64,000 nt of DNA from Niastella yeongjuensis (GTDB lineage Bacteria; Bacteroidota; Bacteroidia; Chitinophagales; Chitinophagaceae), in contig NZ_FOCZ01000007.1 in NCBI RefSeq assembly GCF_900110245.1, positions 1 to 64,000 on the forward strand, written 5' to 3'. Position 1 is the first letter of the stretch, and every line of letters begins with the position of its first letter. The notes beneath the pieces are model-generated. The model did no database searches. It had not been told where the DNA came from and was given only the letters and a program-made list of their open reading frames with translations. A program made the translations under genes and the position numbers. This document shows, in pieces, positions 8,027 to 16,756 of this stretch.

Positions 8027-10474
8027 CTATTCTTTTCGCAAAGCATGAACAGGGTTCACCAAAGCGGCTTTAATCGATTGATAGCATACTGTGCAGAATG
8101 CAATGAAAACAGCAATAATGCCAGCCAGCACGAATACCCACCAGTTTATTACAATACGAAACGCAAAACCATTCAGCCATTGGTGCATCGCATACCAGGC
8201 AATTGGCGAAGCAACTGCAATAGCTATCAATACCAGTTTAATAGTGTCCTTACTTAGTACGAAAACAATTTGTCCAATTCCTGCCCCCAGCACTTTCCTG
8301 ATGCCCAGTTCTTTGGCGCGCCGTCGGGCAGAAAGGGTGGCCAGTCCGAACAAGCCCAGGCAGGAGATACAAATGGAAACCACCATGGCGATGTTCATCA
8401 GGCTGACAGTTTGTTTTTCTTTCTCATAAAATTTGGCGATCGCTTCATCAAAAAAAGTATACTTAAACGGATCATAAGCATAAATTTCTTTCCAGCACTT
8501 TTCAACTTTTGAAAGGGTAGTTTTAATATGGCTCGGGTGTTGTCCCCTGGTCTTTAACTTTATATTCAACAGCCTGGTAAACTCTTTGGAAGTGGTAAAA
8601 ACAACCGGCATTAAAGGCTCTTGTAAAGATTGTGAATGAAAATCAGCTATAACACCAACAATGGGTCGTTTTACAACGCCACCGGGAGGAACTATTGTTT
8701 CGACTGTTTTACCCACGGCATCTTCTGGTTTTGTAAAGCCCAATCCTTTTGCACAGCTTTCATTTACCAGGAATTCTTTTATGGAATCGCATGCCTGAAT
8801 ATTGCGTCCGGCTAACAATTTTATATCATATAACGGAACAAAATTTTCATCACCCCATTCCAGGATGGTGGCTATTCCTCTTTCCACTTTGCCTCTGTAT
8901 ATAAGCGGATTGAAAAAGTGTAGTTTTGCAAGTGGTGTTCCTTCGCTTATACTTACCGCTTCTACCTCCGGCAATTGCCTGATCTTTTCTGCCAGCACAT
9001 TTTTTTTATCAGCGGCATAATCCATATCTGTTTGTATGGTAATGATAGCGTCTTTCGCAAAACCAAGGTCTTTGTGTAGCATGTACTGCAACTGGTTACC
9101 GGTTACCAGAGTTGCTATAATAAACACCATGGAAATGGTAAACTGAAACACGATCAACCCTTTAATAAAATAGCCGCGCCGGTTCCCTTTTTGCATTCCG
9201 GCTCCTTTCACTGAAATGGCAGGCTTTACAGATGATAAGACTTTAGCAGGGTAAATGCCGGCCAGTAGTGTAGTGAATAAACCAACTGCTAATAAAAACA
9301 ACCAGGTTGATGCACTAAAAAAGGAGAAGGTAACACCTTCAGGAATAAAAGTCTTAAAAACAGCTAAAAGGCCGTATATGCCTGCAACAGCAAGTGCAAG
9401 CGCTAAACAGGTCAGGATGAAAGTTTCGCTCAAAAACCTTGCAACAAGTCCCCTGACCGAACTGCCGCAAATTTTACGAATGCCGGTTTCCCTGGCCCTG
9501 TCAATGGATTGGGCCGTGGATAATGTAATGAAATTAATAATCGCAACAATAAGAATAAACCCAGCAATGGCCATTAAGCCATACAGTGTCGGCAAATGAA
9601 CTTTCCTTGAATAGTTATCGGTGTACCTGGCATCAAAATGTACAGTTGATAAGGGCTGCAGAAGCCAGGTTGTTTTGCTGTCCTTTGCTGGTTTTAAATA
9701 CCGGCTTCTAAGGTTTGTCAGTTGAGTATTGATGTTAGCTTGCGGAACATTGTTCGCCAGCTTAACAAATACCTGCTGATTGGTATAGCCATCGTTCCAT
9801 GATTGCGAAGCTGCATCTATTTTAAGTGTGGTAATGGAGATAAAATCCTTGAAAAAGAAATCAGAGTTTTTCGGTGGATCTTTCACAACGCCGGCCACCC
9901 GAACGTTTACGGAATCGTTATAGGTAACAATTTTATTCAATATATCAGCCGGAGTACGTGAACCAAAATACTGCCGGGCTTTGCTTTCAGTAAGTACCAC
10001 CGTATTAGGTTCCTTTAAGACGGCAGGATTTCCGGCCAGCCAGTCATAATGAAAAAGGCGAAAATATTGCGGTTCGGTAGCCACAATATCTGAAGATTGT
10101 CCTTCTCTGAATAATGGCCTTGCAAATTTTTTTAATGGCAATCCATTGTCTTGTATAATTACCGTTGCTTCGTAATTTAGAAATACAGCAATCGTTTCCA
10201 GACCGGTTACTGCGTTCCGTATGACAGGTATAGCAGGGGAGGGAATAGTGCCGCTGTGATCTTCGCCAGACTCTGATAAATAGGTGTCACTAACGACCCT
10301 GAATATTCTTTTTTTGTCAGGATGATAGTTATCGAAGCTTAACTCAAACCTGGTGATAAGAAAAATAACAAGGCAGGTGCTAATGCCCAGGGAGAGGCCA
10401 AAAACATTGATAGCAGCAAACGTTTTATGCCGGGTAATATTACGCCAGGCAGAAGTCAGGTAATTTTTGATCAT
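8027..10474 (-). CDS. ABC transporter permease, MacB/FtsX type (duplicated)
   Basis: An 815-residue inner-membrane protein of the Bacteroidota type. It has an N-terminal membrane helix (FAAINVFGLSLGISTCLVIFL), a large periplasmic MacB-PCD domain (about 50-270), a first FtsX three-helix block (about 280-430), a second periplasmic domain, and a final FtsX block (about 690-815). The RARETGIRKICGSS and RAKELGIRKVLGAG sequences are the usual coupling-helix repeats. Such proteins power export or mechanotransduction with a separate MacB-like ATPase, which is not in this window. Confidence 0.93.
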   Translation of the reverse strand: MIKNYLTSAWRNITRHKTFAAINVFGLSLGISTCLVIFLITRFELSFDNYHPDKKRIFRVVSDTYLSESGEDHSGTIPSPAIPVIRNAVTGLETIAVFLNYEATVIIQDNGLPLKKFARPLFREGQSSDIVATEPQYFRLFHYDWLAGNPAVLKEPNTVVLTESKARQYFGSRTPADILNKIVTYNDSVNVRVAGVVKDPPKNSDFFFKDFISITTLKIDAASQSWNDGYTNQQVFVKLANNVPQANINTQLTNLRSRYLKPAKDSKTTWLLQPLSTVHFDARYTDNYSRKVHLPTLYGLMAIAGFILIVAIINFITLSTAQSIDRARETGIRKICGSSVRGLVARFLSETFILTCLALALAVAGIYGLLAVFKTFIPEGVTFSFFSASTWLFLLAVGLFTTLLAGIYPAKVLSSVKPAISVKGAGMQKGNRRGYFIKGLIVFQFTISMVFIIATLVTGNQLQYMLHKDLGFAKDAIITIQTDMDYAADKKNVLAEKIRQLPEVEAVSISEGTPLAKLHFFNPLIYRGKVERGIATILEWGDENFVPLYDIKLLAGRNIQACDSIKEFLVNESCAKGLGFTKPEDAVGKTVETIVPPGGVVKRPIVGVIADFHSQSLQEPLMPVVFTTSKEFTRLLNIKLKTRGQHPSHIKTTLSKVEKCWKEIYAYDPFKYTFFDEAIAKFYEKEKQTVSLMNIAMVVSICISCLGLFGLATLSARRRAKELGIRKVLGAGIGQIVFVLSKDTIKLVLIAIAVASPIAWYAMHQWLNGFAFRIVINWWVFVLAGIIAVFIAFCTVCYQSIKAALVNPVHALRKE

Positions 10475-10572
10475 GCCGGAAGATTCTATTTCAAAATAGT
10501 GCTAAAATTTTTTTATGAAATAAAATCCGACAGCCGGGGTGTGATTTTATGGATTATTTAACTGAATTGGAT

Positions 10573-10596
10573 ATAAAAAAAGCACCGAAGTGCTTT
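10573..10596 (-). terminator. rho-independent terminator after FMN reductase
   Basis: On the minus strand a 7-bp stem (AAAGCAC/GTGCTTT) closes a TTCG tetraloop and is followed by a run of T. It lies just past the stop codon of the FMN reductase gene. Confidence 0.85.
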
Positions 10597-10600
10597 CTAT

Positions 10601-11167
10601 TTATTTGTTTCGCATTGTTTTCAAAGCCTCGCTCCAGCTTTCCAATCCTTTTAGCATCGCTTCGGCTGATTTTATGATTGGTTCACCCGGTTGAAATACG
10701 CCATTGTCGTCAATAAGCTTTGCAAAGAAAGGGATGTTAACCTGATCAGTAACAGGCATCATGTGAACGGCAGAAACTACCTGCTTCAACATTTGCGTGG
10801 CACGAAGACCGCCGGAAACACCGCCATAACTTACAAACGCAACCGGTTTATTCATCCACTCGTTATAAAGATAATCTATTGCATTTTTTATTGGAGCAGG
10901 GAAGCCAAAATTGTATTCGGCCAAAACAATAATAAATGCATCTGCGGTATTAATTGTTTCGCTCCACTTTTTTGTATGCTCATAATGATATTGTTTGAGC
11001 CGGGGATGATTTGGTTCATCCATGAAAGGGAGATTGATTTGGGCCAGGTCCAATAACTCGATATTATATCTGTTATTTTGCTTAGCTAAATCAGTAATCC
11101 AGTTTGCAATGGCTATTCCTTTTCTGCCTTCCCGGGTTGTTGAGGTGATTATTTTGATAGTATTCAT
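10601..11167 (-). CDS. NAD(P)H-dependent FMN reductase
   Basis: A 188-residue flavodoxin-like protein. The N-terminal phosphate-binding loop follows the first strand (IKIITSTTREGRKGIAIANW), and the central motif AEYNFGFPAPIKNAIDYL plus YGGVSGGLRATQML form the FMN/dimer region, as in chromate/azo-reductase-type NADPH-dependent FMN reductases. Length is typical. It is probably a cytoplasmic quinone or flavin reductase. The gene is single, with its own terminator. Confidence 0.92.
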   Translation of the reverse strand: MNTIKIITSTTREGRKGIAIANWITDLAKQNNRYNIELLDLAQINLPFMDEPNHPRLKQYHYEHTKKWSETINTADAFIIVLAEYNFGFPAPIKNAIDYLYNEWMNKPVAFVSYGGVSGGLRATQMLKQVVSAVHMMPVTDQVNIPFFAKLIDDNGVFQPGEPIIKSAEAMLKGLESWSEALKTMRNK

Positions 11168-11229
11168 AACGTGGTTGACTAAGTCGGAGTAATGCGCAAA
11201 TTTCGTGCTACCTTTTTACAAGTGTCATA

Positions 11230-11370
11230 ATGCCCCTTAAGCTGTTGGAAGCAAACCTAAAAACACTGATGAAATACCTCGGCAGCCATGCACCAGCCCG
11301 AACGGTTATTTGCTGCCAGTTGCTCGATAAAGGATGGAAATTGGAAATTGAGGCGGTAGCAGCCAAATAA
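11230..11370 (+). pseudogene. remnant resembling the C-terminus of a RidA-family protein
   Basis: A 46-codon open frame starts ATG and ends TAA. Its last 25 residues (PARTVICCQLLDKGWKLEIEAVAAK, split here as PARTVICCQLL and KGWKLEIEAVAAK) resemble the conserved end of RidA/YjgF enamine deaminases, where PART is followed by a strand and LxEIEAIA. The normal family length is about 130 residues, so about two thirds is missing. A short leader with LEANLKTLMKYLGSH precedes it. It may be a decayed gene or a small real peptide. The family match is by eye only. Confidence 0.4.
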
Positions 11371-11416
11371 ATTTTACATTTTCCAGCATATTTTTCAGGA
11401 AATCAATTTTTTAAGC

Positions 11417-11424
11417 TACATTTG
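11417..11424 (+). promoter_or_regulatory. -7 promoter element (TACATTTG) before tRNA-Pro
   Basis: TACATTTG matches TAnnTTTG and lies 73 bp upstream of the tRNA 5' end, leaving room for a short 5' leader. Confidence 0.5.
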
Positions 11425-11497
11425 CAGCCCCAAAGGCAGAATAGTAAGGAGTAAAAGTCCTTGTAAAAGAGGGTGTTGAAACTTAAGATGCCGAGTT

Positions 11498-11571
11498 CGG
11501 GTGGTGGCGCAGCCCGGTAGCGCACTAGCATGGGGTGCTAGGGGTCGCAAGTTCGAATCTTGTCCACCCGA
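11498..11571 (+). tRNA. tRNA-Pro (anticodon GGG)
   Basis: A complete cloverleaf can be drawn: acceptor CGGGTGG/CCACCCG, D stem GCGC/GCGC, anticodon stem CTAGC/GCTAG with the 7-nt loop ATGGGGT (U33 then GGG), a 5-nt variable loop and T stem GCAAG/CTTGT with loop TTCGAAT. The C1-G72 pair and A73 discriminator are the bacterial tRNA-Pro identity elements. CCA is not encoded. A terminator follows directly. Confidence 0.97.
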
Positions 11572-11576
11572 CTTCG

Positions 11577-11612
11577 CCCGCCAGAGCTTTAAGCGATGGC
11601 GGGCTTTTTTAT
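11577..11612 (+). terminator. rho-independent terminator of the tRNA gene
   Basis: A 7-bp stem CCCGCCA/TGGCGGG with a 13-nt loop is followed by CTTTTTTATTTTT. It begins 6 bp after the tRNA. Confidence 0.85.
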
Positions 11613-11747
11613 TTTTAAAACAGTCCCTTATCACGCGGGCTACGTTGGGCGAGACCCGACTAAGAAATCAGTTCTCAGTTACTATTCAATCATAATAAGT
11701 TCCATGAAAAAGCAATTCGACGGCTTGTAGTTACCAAATAACTACAC

Positions 11748-12035
11748 ATGAAACGTCACAGGTGTTTGAAAGAAACCACCGATAGCCGGACCTACAATCT
11801 GGTAAGAAAAGAATTATATGCAGCTTGTTCCCGTTGTCCCTGGCATCCGACCTTTTGGCGGACCTGTATTGACAATCCATATACACCAATGTATATGGAG
11901 AATGATACAAGACAGATCAGGAACCATCCCAACTGGAAACTGGTTTCCAGGAACAGAAAACAATGGATGAAGAAGCGTTTTATTGAAGTAAAACAACGTT
12001 CCAGGAGTCGTTTTGTAACGTACTACACCTGGTAA
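11748..12035 (+). CDS. small basic hypothetical protein
   Basis: A 95-residue protein, strongly basic and Tyr/Trp-rich, with a Cys cluster CSRCPWHPTFWRTC near residues 28-41 and a basic C-terminal half. I do not recognise the family. Support for it being real: ATG start, its own terminator 5 bp after the stop, and amino-acid composition unlike random sequence. The Cys cluster could bind metal. No signal peptide is seen. Confidence 0.55.
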   Translation: MKRHRCLKETTDSRTYNLVRKELYAACSRCPWHPTFWRTCIDNPYTPMYMENDTRQIRNHPNWKLVSRNRKQWMKKRFIEVKQRSRSRFVTYYTW

Positions 12036-12040
12036 ATGAC

Positions 12041-12085
12041 AAGCCCTGACACGTAAAATAGAAAAGCGTTTCAGGGCTTTTATCA
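12041..12085 (+). terminator. terminator, copy 1 of a duplicated hairpin
   Basis: AAGCCCTGA pairs with TCAGGGCTT across an A-rich loop, followed by TTT. Nearly the same sequence, including the loop CACGTAAAAT, recurs at 16712-16754. Confidence 0.8.
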
Positions 12086-12213
12086 TTTGTATATAGCCTG
12101 AAGGCGGCAAAGGCTAATACGGTAAAATCATTACGTACCGAATAACTTCCCCTCTGGGCCTTTCAGAAAACAAATTTGGACTTTTCAGAAAACCTGTACC
12201 CGGAAAGGCAGTC

Positions 12214-12221
12214 TAATTTTG
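12214..12221 (+). promoter_or_regulatory. -7 promoter element (TAATTTTG) for SDR-AraC pair
   Basis: TAATTTTG fits TAnnTTTG and lies 21 bp upstream of the SDR start. Two near-identical CTTTTCAGAAAAC-like direct repeats lie at about 12160-12194 upstream and could bind the downstream AraC regulator. Confidence 0.5.
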
Positions 12222-12242
12222 TGCCATACAAGTTTAATAATT

Positions 12243-13052
12243 ATGGCAAAAACAGTATTAGTTACAGGAGCTTCGGCAGGAATTGGAAAGGCGACCGCTA
12301 TTTATCTGGCACAAAACGGTTACAACGTGTACGGCGCTGCACGCAGAACTGAAAAAATGCAGGATTTAAAAAATTACAGTATTAAACCCATTGCATTGGA
12401 CGTTACAAAAGAGGGAAGCATTACGGCTTGTATTGAACAGATCTTCACAGAAGCAGGAAATATTGATATCTTGGTAAACAATGCAGGTTTCGGTTCTTCT
12501 GGCGCGGTTGAAGATGTACCTATGGACGACGCACGTTATCAATTGGAAGTAAACGTATTTGGAGCAATGCGTTTAACGCAGTTAGTGCTGCCGAAAATGC
12601 GACAAAATAAATACGGTAAGATCATAAACATTTCTTCTATTGGCGGCAAAATTGCGTTTCCACTATCTGGTTGGTATCATGCAAGTAAATTTGCCATAGA
12701 AGCATTGAGCGACACATTGAGAATGGAAGTAAAACCATTCGGCATCGACGTAATTGGGATTGAACCGGGCGGAATAAGATCAGAATGGGCAGCGATTGCA
12801 AATGAACATATGATGCGTATTTCAGGAAATACGATTTACAAAGAAATAGCAGCAAACGCAGAAAAAGCTACAGCAAATATGAACTTGCCAGAACCGATCG
12901 TAATTGCAAAATTGATTAAAAAGAGTATCGAAGCCAGGAACCCGAAAACACGTTATGCTGGAGGATTCGGAGCAAAACAAATTTTGGCGGCACGAAAAAT
13001 TGTTTCAGATAAACTAATGGACAAAATAATTATGAGCCAAATGAAAGGATAG
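12243..13052 (+). CDS. SDR family oxidoreductase
   Basis: A 269-residue NAD(P)-dependent short-chain dehydrogenase. GASAGIGKA is the cofactor loop, NNAGFG the structural motif, and ISS with YHASK (GWYHASKFAIEAL) the catalytic Ser-Tyr-Lys set. The start is the ATG giving MAKTVLVTG, with eight open upstream codons rejected because they overlap the promoter. An AraC regulator follows by 6 bp, so the two form an operon. The PGGIRSEW segment and overall form resemble classical 17-beta-HSD-like SDRs; the substrate is unknown. Confidence 0.93.
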   Translation: MAKTVLVTGASAGIGKATAIYLAQNGYNVYGAARRTEKMQDLKNYSIKPIALDVTKEGSITACIEQIFTEAGNIDILVNNAGFGSSGAVEDVPMDDARYQLEVNVFGAMRLTQLVLPKMRQNKYGKIINISSIGGKIAFPLSGWYHASKFAIEALSDTLRMEVKPFGIDVIGIEPGGIRSEWAAIANEHMMRISGNTIYKEIAANAEKATANMNLPEPIVIAKLIKKSIEARNPKTRYAGGFGAKQILAARKIVSDKLMDKIIMSQMKG

Positions 13053-13058
13053 TTTTAT

Positions 13059-13850
13059 ATGCAGGAACCAGGGCAACATAATATCGCGTTATTTTCCTGT
13101 TCAACTGATGAATTTGGACATGATCCTTTTGTTTATGAGCATTGGTTGGTTTTGATCGTTTCGGGAAGATCAGAAATGTTTTCAGATGAAAGGATCGTAT
13201 CGTATCCCCAGGGAACGTTGGGTTTGATCAGAAAAAATCAGTTGATAAAAACGACTAAAAAAGCAGACGGGGAAAAACCGTTTAAGTCGATCAGCATTTG
13301 TATTGACCAGCAAACGTTGAAAAAATTCAGTGCTGAATATGGCGTAAAAGCAGAGGGGATTTACACAGGCGAACCTTTTGTGCTGTTAGAAAACGATGTG
13401 TTTATGAGATCCTATTTCAATTCAATTATGCCCTATTTTGCTCAACCCGAAAAACTGACACCGGTTTTAGCACAAATAAAAACTACCGAAGCCATTGTAC
13501 TATTACTTCGCAATGCTGCGTTGAAAAACTTTTTGTTCGATTTCAGCGAACCGCACAAAATAGACCTGGAAGCATATATGAACAGGTATTTTTCGTACAA
13601 CGTTCCTGTTACGCAATTTGCAAAACTTACAGGACGAAGCATTTCATCGTTCAAACGTGACTTTGCGAAAATTTTCAATACAACACCTGAGAAGTGGTTG
13701 CAAAAACGCAGATTGGAAATGGCGTATTTTCTCATTGCTCAAAAGAACAGGAAGCCATCGGAAGTATACCTTGAAGTTGGCTTTGAAAACCTCTCACACT
13801 TTTCCAGGATTTTTAAAAAAGAATTTGGCGTAAACGCTTCCCGTTTGTAA
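13059..13850 (+). CDS. AraC-family transcriptional regulator
   Basis: A 263-residue regulator. The N-terminal half (to about 150) is a cupin-like sensor with few recognisable features; the C-terminal 100 residues carry the two helix-turn-helix motifs. The first includes FAKLTGRSISSFKRDFAKIF and the second PSEVYLEVGFENLSHFSRIFKKEFG, the family signature. It starts 6 bp after the SDR gene, so it probably autoregulates the pair. The inducer is unknown. Confidence 0.93.
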   Translation: MQEPGQHNIALFSCSTDEFGHDPFVYEHWLVLIVSGRSEMFSDERIVSYPQGTLGLIRKNQLIKTTKKADGEKPFKSISICIDQQTLKKFSAEYGVKAEGIYTGEPFVLLENDVFMRSYFNSIMPYFAQPEKLTPVLAQIKTTEAIVLLLRNAALKNFLFDFSEPHKIDLEAYMNRYFSYNVPVTQFAKLTGRSISSFKRDFAKIFNTTPEKWLQKRRLEMAYFLIAQKNRKPSEVYLEVGFENLSHFSRIFKKEFGVNASRL

Positions 13851-13893
13851 TGCAGTAACGGACGCTGTATTAACTATTGCTCAATTATATCTA

Positions 13894-15195
13894 CTAAAAT
13901 AAAATAGAAGCAGATATTGACAGGGTTGTTCCTGTTTGTCCGCCAGTGTAATAACCAAATACGCTGCTAACGGGGGAGTCTTTCACTGCAATCACCTGCC
14001 CATTTAAACGCATATTGCGGGTTTTGAACGGATATAAATTTGCGCCTAGCAGGCATTCACTGGCATTGTTAAATGACCCGTAGATCTGCGAGGTAGCCCC
14101 ATATACTTCGAGCTTTTTAGGAATGGGAAAAAAGGCTGCCTGCACCATAAATCCGTGATCGAAGATAGAATTTAATGGAAGCGTACCATCAGCATCGAAT
14201 TTATTGAGGTTGCGGAAGTAGTATTCAAACTGTAGAAAGCCCCCTCTATATTTAAAGCCTGCATCAATGGCGTATTGTGTAAAATTAGCTTCCTGCACGG
14301 TTACGCCAGGCGCCAATGCACCGCCAGCAAAAAACAGGCTGGCATCGGACAACCGGATTGCGGTATTATCCGGAGAGTTCTGTGATAAATTACTGTACCG
14401 GTTTTCCCGGTGATGTGCAAAGGAACCGCCCATGCGGGTAGCCAGGCTATCGTGGAATTCCCAGTCGCCATAAGCGCCACGCGGACCAAATTCACCGGTA
14501 CCAGGCATCCACCAGATACTTGCACCATACCCCAAATGCCGGTTCAACTTAGCAGCTGAAATTCCAAGCTCACTGAGATTATCACCCACCATAACATTAT
14601 AATGCACATTTTTAAAGGGCTCACCTGTGGCCCATACCCCGCTGGTAAAACCCGGTCTAAAATACTCGTCGGCCATCACCCGGTCGGTACCCAGCCAATA
14701 GGGATGTGACCCTCCCAATGAACGGGTACCAGGGAATGCGTTTATGCCCGCAGTTAAGTTGAAGTATTTATTGAAGCGAAAGCTCATGGAACCGGCTATG
14801 GCTACCTGATTAGTAGCATTTACAGTCCATAACGTGATCATGTAGTTCAGGCGGGGATCATAGATCCAACCCTGTATAAAAGCCTGAACACGGTGCCAAA
14901 GGATGTCGTTACGGCCATCCATTTGTTGTGGGTTGCCCAGGTGGTCTTTATATTCCTGAGAGCCAGGCATCTGGTTCATGTATCTGGCAAGCATGTAACC
15001 GCTTATATTGAGTACGCCGAATTTAGTTTTTGCCAAAGTAAAACCCTTTCCCGGGTTAATAGCCCCCCACGTTTGTAAATCATTATTATTAAGTGAATCA
15101 TTCTGGGCATGTATTCTTATAACAATTGAGATCAATATTAAATGAACCAGCAGGAAGTGTTTGATAATAGATTTTCGACTAAGCCTGCCTTTCAT
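13894..15195 (-). CDS. outer-membrane porin (beta-barrel)
   Basis: A 433-residue protein with a signal peptide ending HAQ and a chain of amphipathic strands ending in a terminal aromatic residue (LSISASILF), the hallmark of an outer-membrane barrel. It resembles Bacteroidota porins related to the phosphate-selective porin O/P family, but the exact subfamily is not certain. It is Gly/Asn/Tyr-rich, with repeated strand-turn patterns. It is a single gene convergent with the AraC gene. Confidence 0.78.
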   Translation of the reverse strand: MKGRLSRKSIIKHFLLVHLILISIVIRIHAQNDSLNNNDLQTWGAINPGKGFTLAKTKFGVLNISGYMLARYMNQMPGSQEYKDHLGNPQQMDGRNDILWHRVQAFIQGWIYDPRLNYMITLWTVNATNQVAIAGSMSFRFNKYFNLTAGINAFPGTRSLGGSHPYWLGTDRVMADEYFRPGFTSGVWATGEPFKNVHYNVMVGDNLSELGISAAKLNRHLGYGASIWWMPGTGEFGPRGAYGDWEFHDSLATRMGGSFAHHRENRYSNLSQNSPDNTAIRLSDASLFFAGGALAPGVTVQEANFTQYAIDAGFKYRGGFLQFEYYFRNLNKFDADGTLPLNSIFDHGFMVQAAFFPIPKKLEVYGATSQIYGSFNNASECLLGANLYPFKTRNMRLNGQVIAVKDSPVSSVFGYYTGGQTGTTLSISASILF

Positions 15196-15340
15196 TTTAT
15201 TTAATGCCGTTTATTCTATGACACAGATCAGATATGCAGGTAGGAAGTAAGCCTGTTCTAAAGTTGCCTTCTTTTCTAAAAGCGGGCAACTTTAGCAGTT
15301 TTTGGGATCATGGCTTTTGAAATATAAAGCACAGATCAGG

Positions 15341-15754
15341 TTAAGAAAAATATGAAAAACCGGGAGAAAAGTTTAGGTCGTTCCGTGAAGCCTGTGCCAG
15401 CTCATCTTTTAATGCCTGAGATACAAAAATATGTCCATTGAATCCCCATACCTTATATCCCACGTTTTGTTCATAATCTATGGTCTCCGGAGTGATAATA
15501 TTTAGAAAGATAAGTTCAATATAATCTTCGACTACCGAATTAAACTGGTAGTCGTGTATCCTGACTGGTCGGACATTTACCTGGTCAAAGGCCAGTAGAA
15601 AGATATCTTCATATTTCTTGTTAATAAGGGTGTAACTGCCGTTATTCAATATAGAACAGTAATTACCATCCTGTATTACCCTGAAAATGTCCCTTTCATT
15701 ACGCCATAGTAACAAATTAGTAAAGTCAGTATTGTCTACATTCCAGATATGCAT
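15341..15754 (-). CDS. hypothetical protein
   Basis: A 137-residue cytoplasmic protein with no signal peptide or membrane segment. It is acidic to neutral and rich in aromatic and Asn residues, with a short motif YKVWGFNGHIFVSQALKDEL near the C-terminus. I do not recognise the family. It is a stand-alone gene; the size and fold feel would fit an immunity or DUF protein, but there is no toxin beside it and I make no such call. Confidence 0.6.
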   Translation of the reverse strand: MHIWNVDNTDFTNLLLWRNERDIFRVIQDGNYCSILNNGSYTLINKKYEDIFLLAFDQVNVRPVRIHDYQFNSVVEDYIELIFLNIITPETIDYEQNVGYKVWGFNGHIFVSQALKDELAQASRNDLNFSPGFSYFS

Positions 15755-15919
15755 GATGTTTTCAGAATAGAGTTTTGATGCACCGTCTTTGACCGATGTA
15801 TATTATTTGTATTAGCAATTGCTTCCGCAAGAAAATGCCATTCTACGCATCCTAACTGCGCAGTAAGATTTTATAGCTGTCAAATTATGCATACGCTTCA
15901 ATTTACACGCAGTCCCTTA

Positions 15920-16150
15920 TCAATGCTTGTAAGGCCGCACTATATATCCCTTACCGGAAACCCATTTCCCAGACTTTTTTACTGCACGCACAAGGTTTGC
16001 GTCTATTTCAAACCCGGGATCACTGTCACATTCTACCTCACTTAAGCTCCTATGCTTATCTTTTGTAACTTATATAACTATCCGGCCTCCCTGGCCGTAG
16101 CTTTTGGCAGTAAATAAAAAACAAAGTAATATTAATTGAAGACCTTTCAT
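15920..16150 (-). pseudogene. small secreted TonB-C-like gene interrupted by a stop codon
   Basis: Read on the minus strand from the ATG at 16150, 26 codons encode a clear signal peptide (KGLQLILLCFLFTAKSYGQ), then TAA at 16070-16072, then 49 further codons in the same frame to TGA at 15920. The downstream part includes FEIDANLVRAVKKSGKW followed by VSGKGYIVRPYKH, which looks like the C-terminal TonB motif of Bacteroidota secreted proteins. The reading frame is unbroken except for the stop, so a recent nonsense mutation is the simplest explanation. Confidence 0.5.
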
Positions 16151-16277
16151 TGCCCATTTTTTAACAGGGGATGGTTGTGTACAACTCAAATATGTGCGAA
16201 TGTTTAATTTCTTAAGCCAGTTTAAGCAGATGCATAGTCTTCCTGTAGCAATTTGCAATTGCAAAAAAATAGTAACT

Positions 16278-16703
16278 ATGACAAAGTTCGCATTTGGTTT
16301 TGTGGTTCTGTCCACAGTATTTGCAGTTAACGCAAAAGCGCAATCTTCATCCCATAATGAAGCTGCCAAACACACAGCTAAAGTACTTTTCCAAAGAGAA
16401 ATCACGTCCTTGCCAGATGTTAAAGGACAGGAAGCCAAGGTAGTTCTTGTAAACCTGGCTCCAGGCGCAGCAGCCAGTGCACACAGACATCCACAGGCAA
16501 CAATTGGGTATGTACTGGAGGGCGAAATAGAATCTATATTTGAAGGTAAAAAATATACCTACAAGGCTGGTGATACCTTCTGGGAAGAGCCAAATGGACT
16601 ACATGAGCAGACCAGAAATGTGAGCAAGACCAGGGAAGCTAAACTGCTTGTATTTTTTATTGGAGCAAAAGGAACACCATTTCTTGTTCCGGAGAAAAAA
16701 TAA
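16278..16703 (+). CDS. secreted cupin-domain protein
   Basis: A 141-residue protein with a signal peptide (FGFVVLSTVFAVNAKAQ) and a single cupin barrel. Motif 1 is PGAAASAHRHPQATIGYVLEGE, where two His and a Glu-type position can bind metal, and motif 2 is GDTFWEEPNGLHEQTRN. The start is the ATG giving MTKFAFG; an upstream ATG would add 28 residues ahead of the signal peptide. It is likely periplasmic, in the family of secreted cupins with sugar, quercetin or oxidative-stress roles, but the substrate is unknown. Confidence 0.88.
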   Translation: MTKFAFGFVVLSTVFAVNAKAQSSSHNEAAKHTAKVLFQREITSLPDVKGQEAKVVLVNLAPGAAASAHRHPQATIGYVLEGEIESIFEGKKYTYKAGDTFWEEPNGLHEQTRNVSKTREAKLLVFFIGAKGTPFLVPEKK

Positions 16704-16711
16704 TGATGATA

Positions 16712-16754
16712 AGCCCTGCCACGTAAAATGAAAAGGCGTTTCAGGGCTTTTTTA
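16712..16754 (+). terminator. terminator, copy 2 of a duplicated hairpin
   Basis: AAGCCCTGC...TCAGGGCTT stem followed by TTTTTT. It is almost identical in stem and loop to the terminator at 12041-12085, and serves the cupin gene; it may also act on the convergent gene ending at 16757. Confidence 0.85.
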
Positions 16755-16756
16755 TT

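Noticed and set aside
16151-16438. N-terminal extension of the small secreted gene to a 122-codon frame
   Set aside because: It would precede a clear signal peptide, and it overlaps the cupin gene in antisense.
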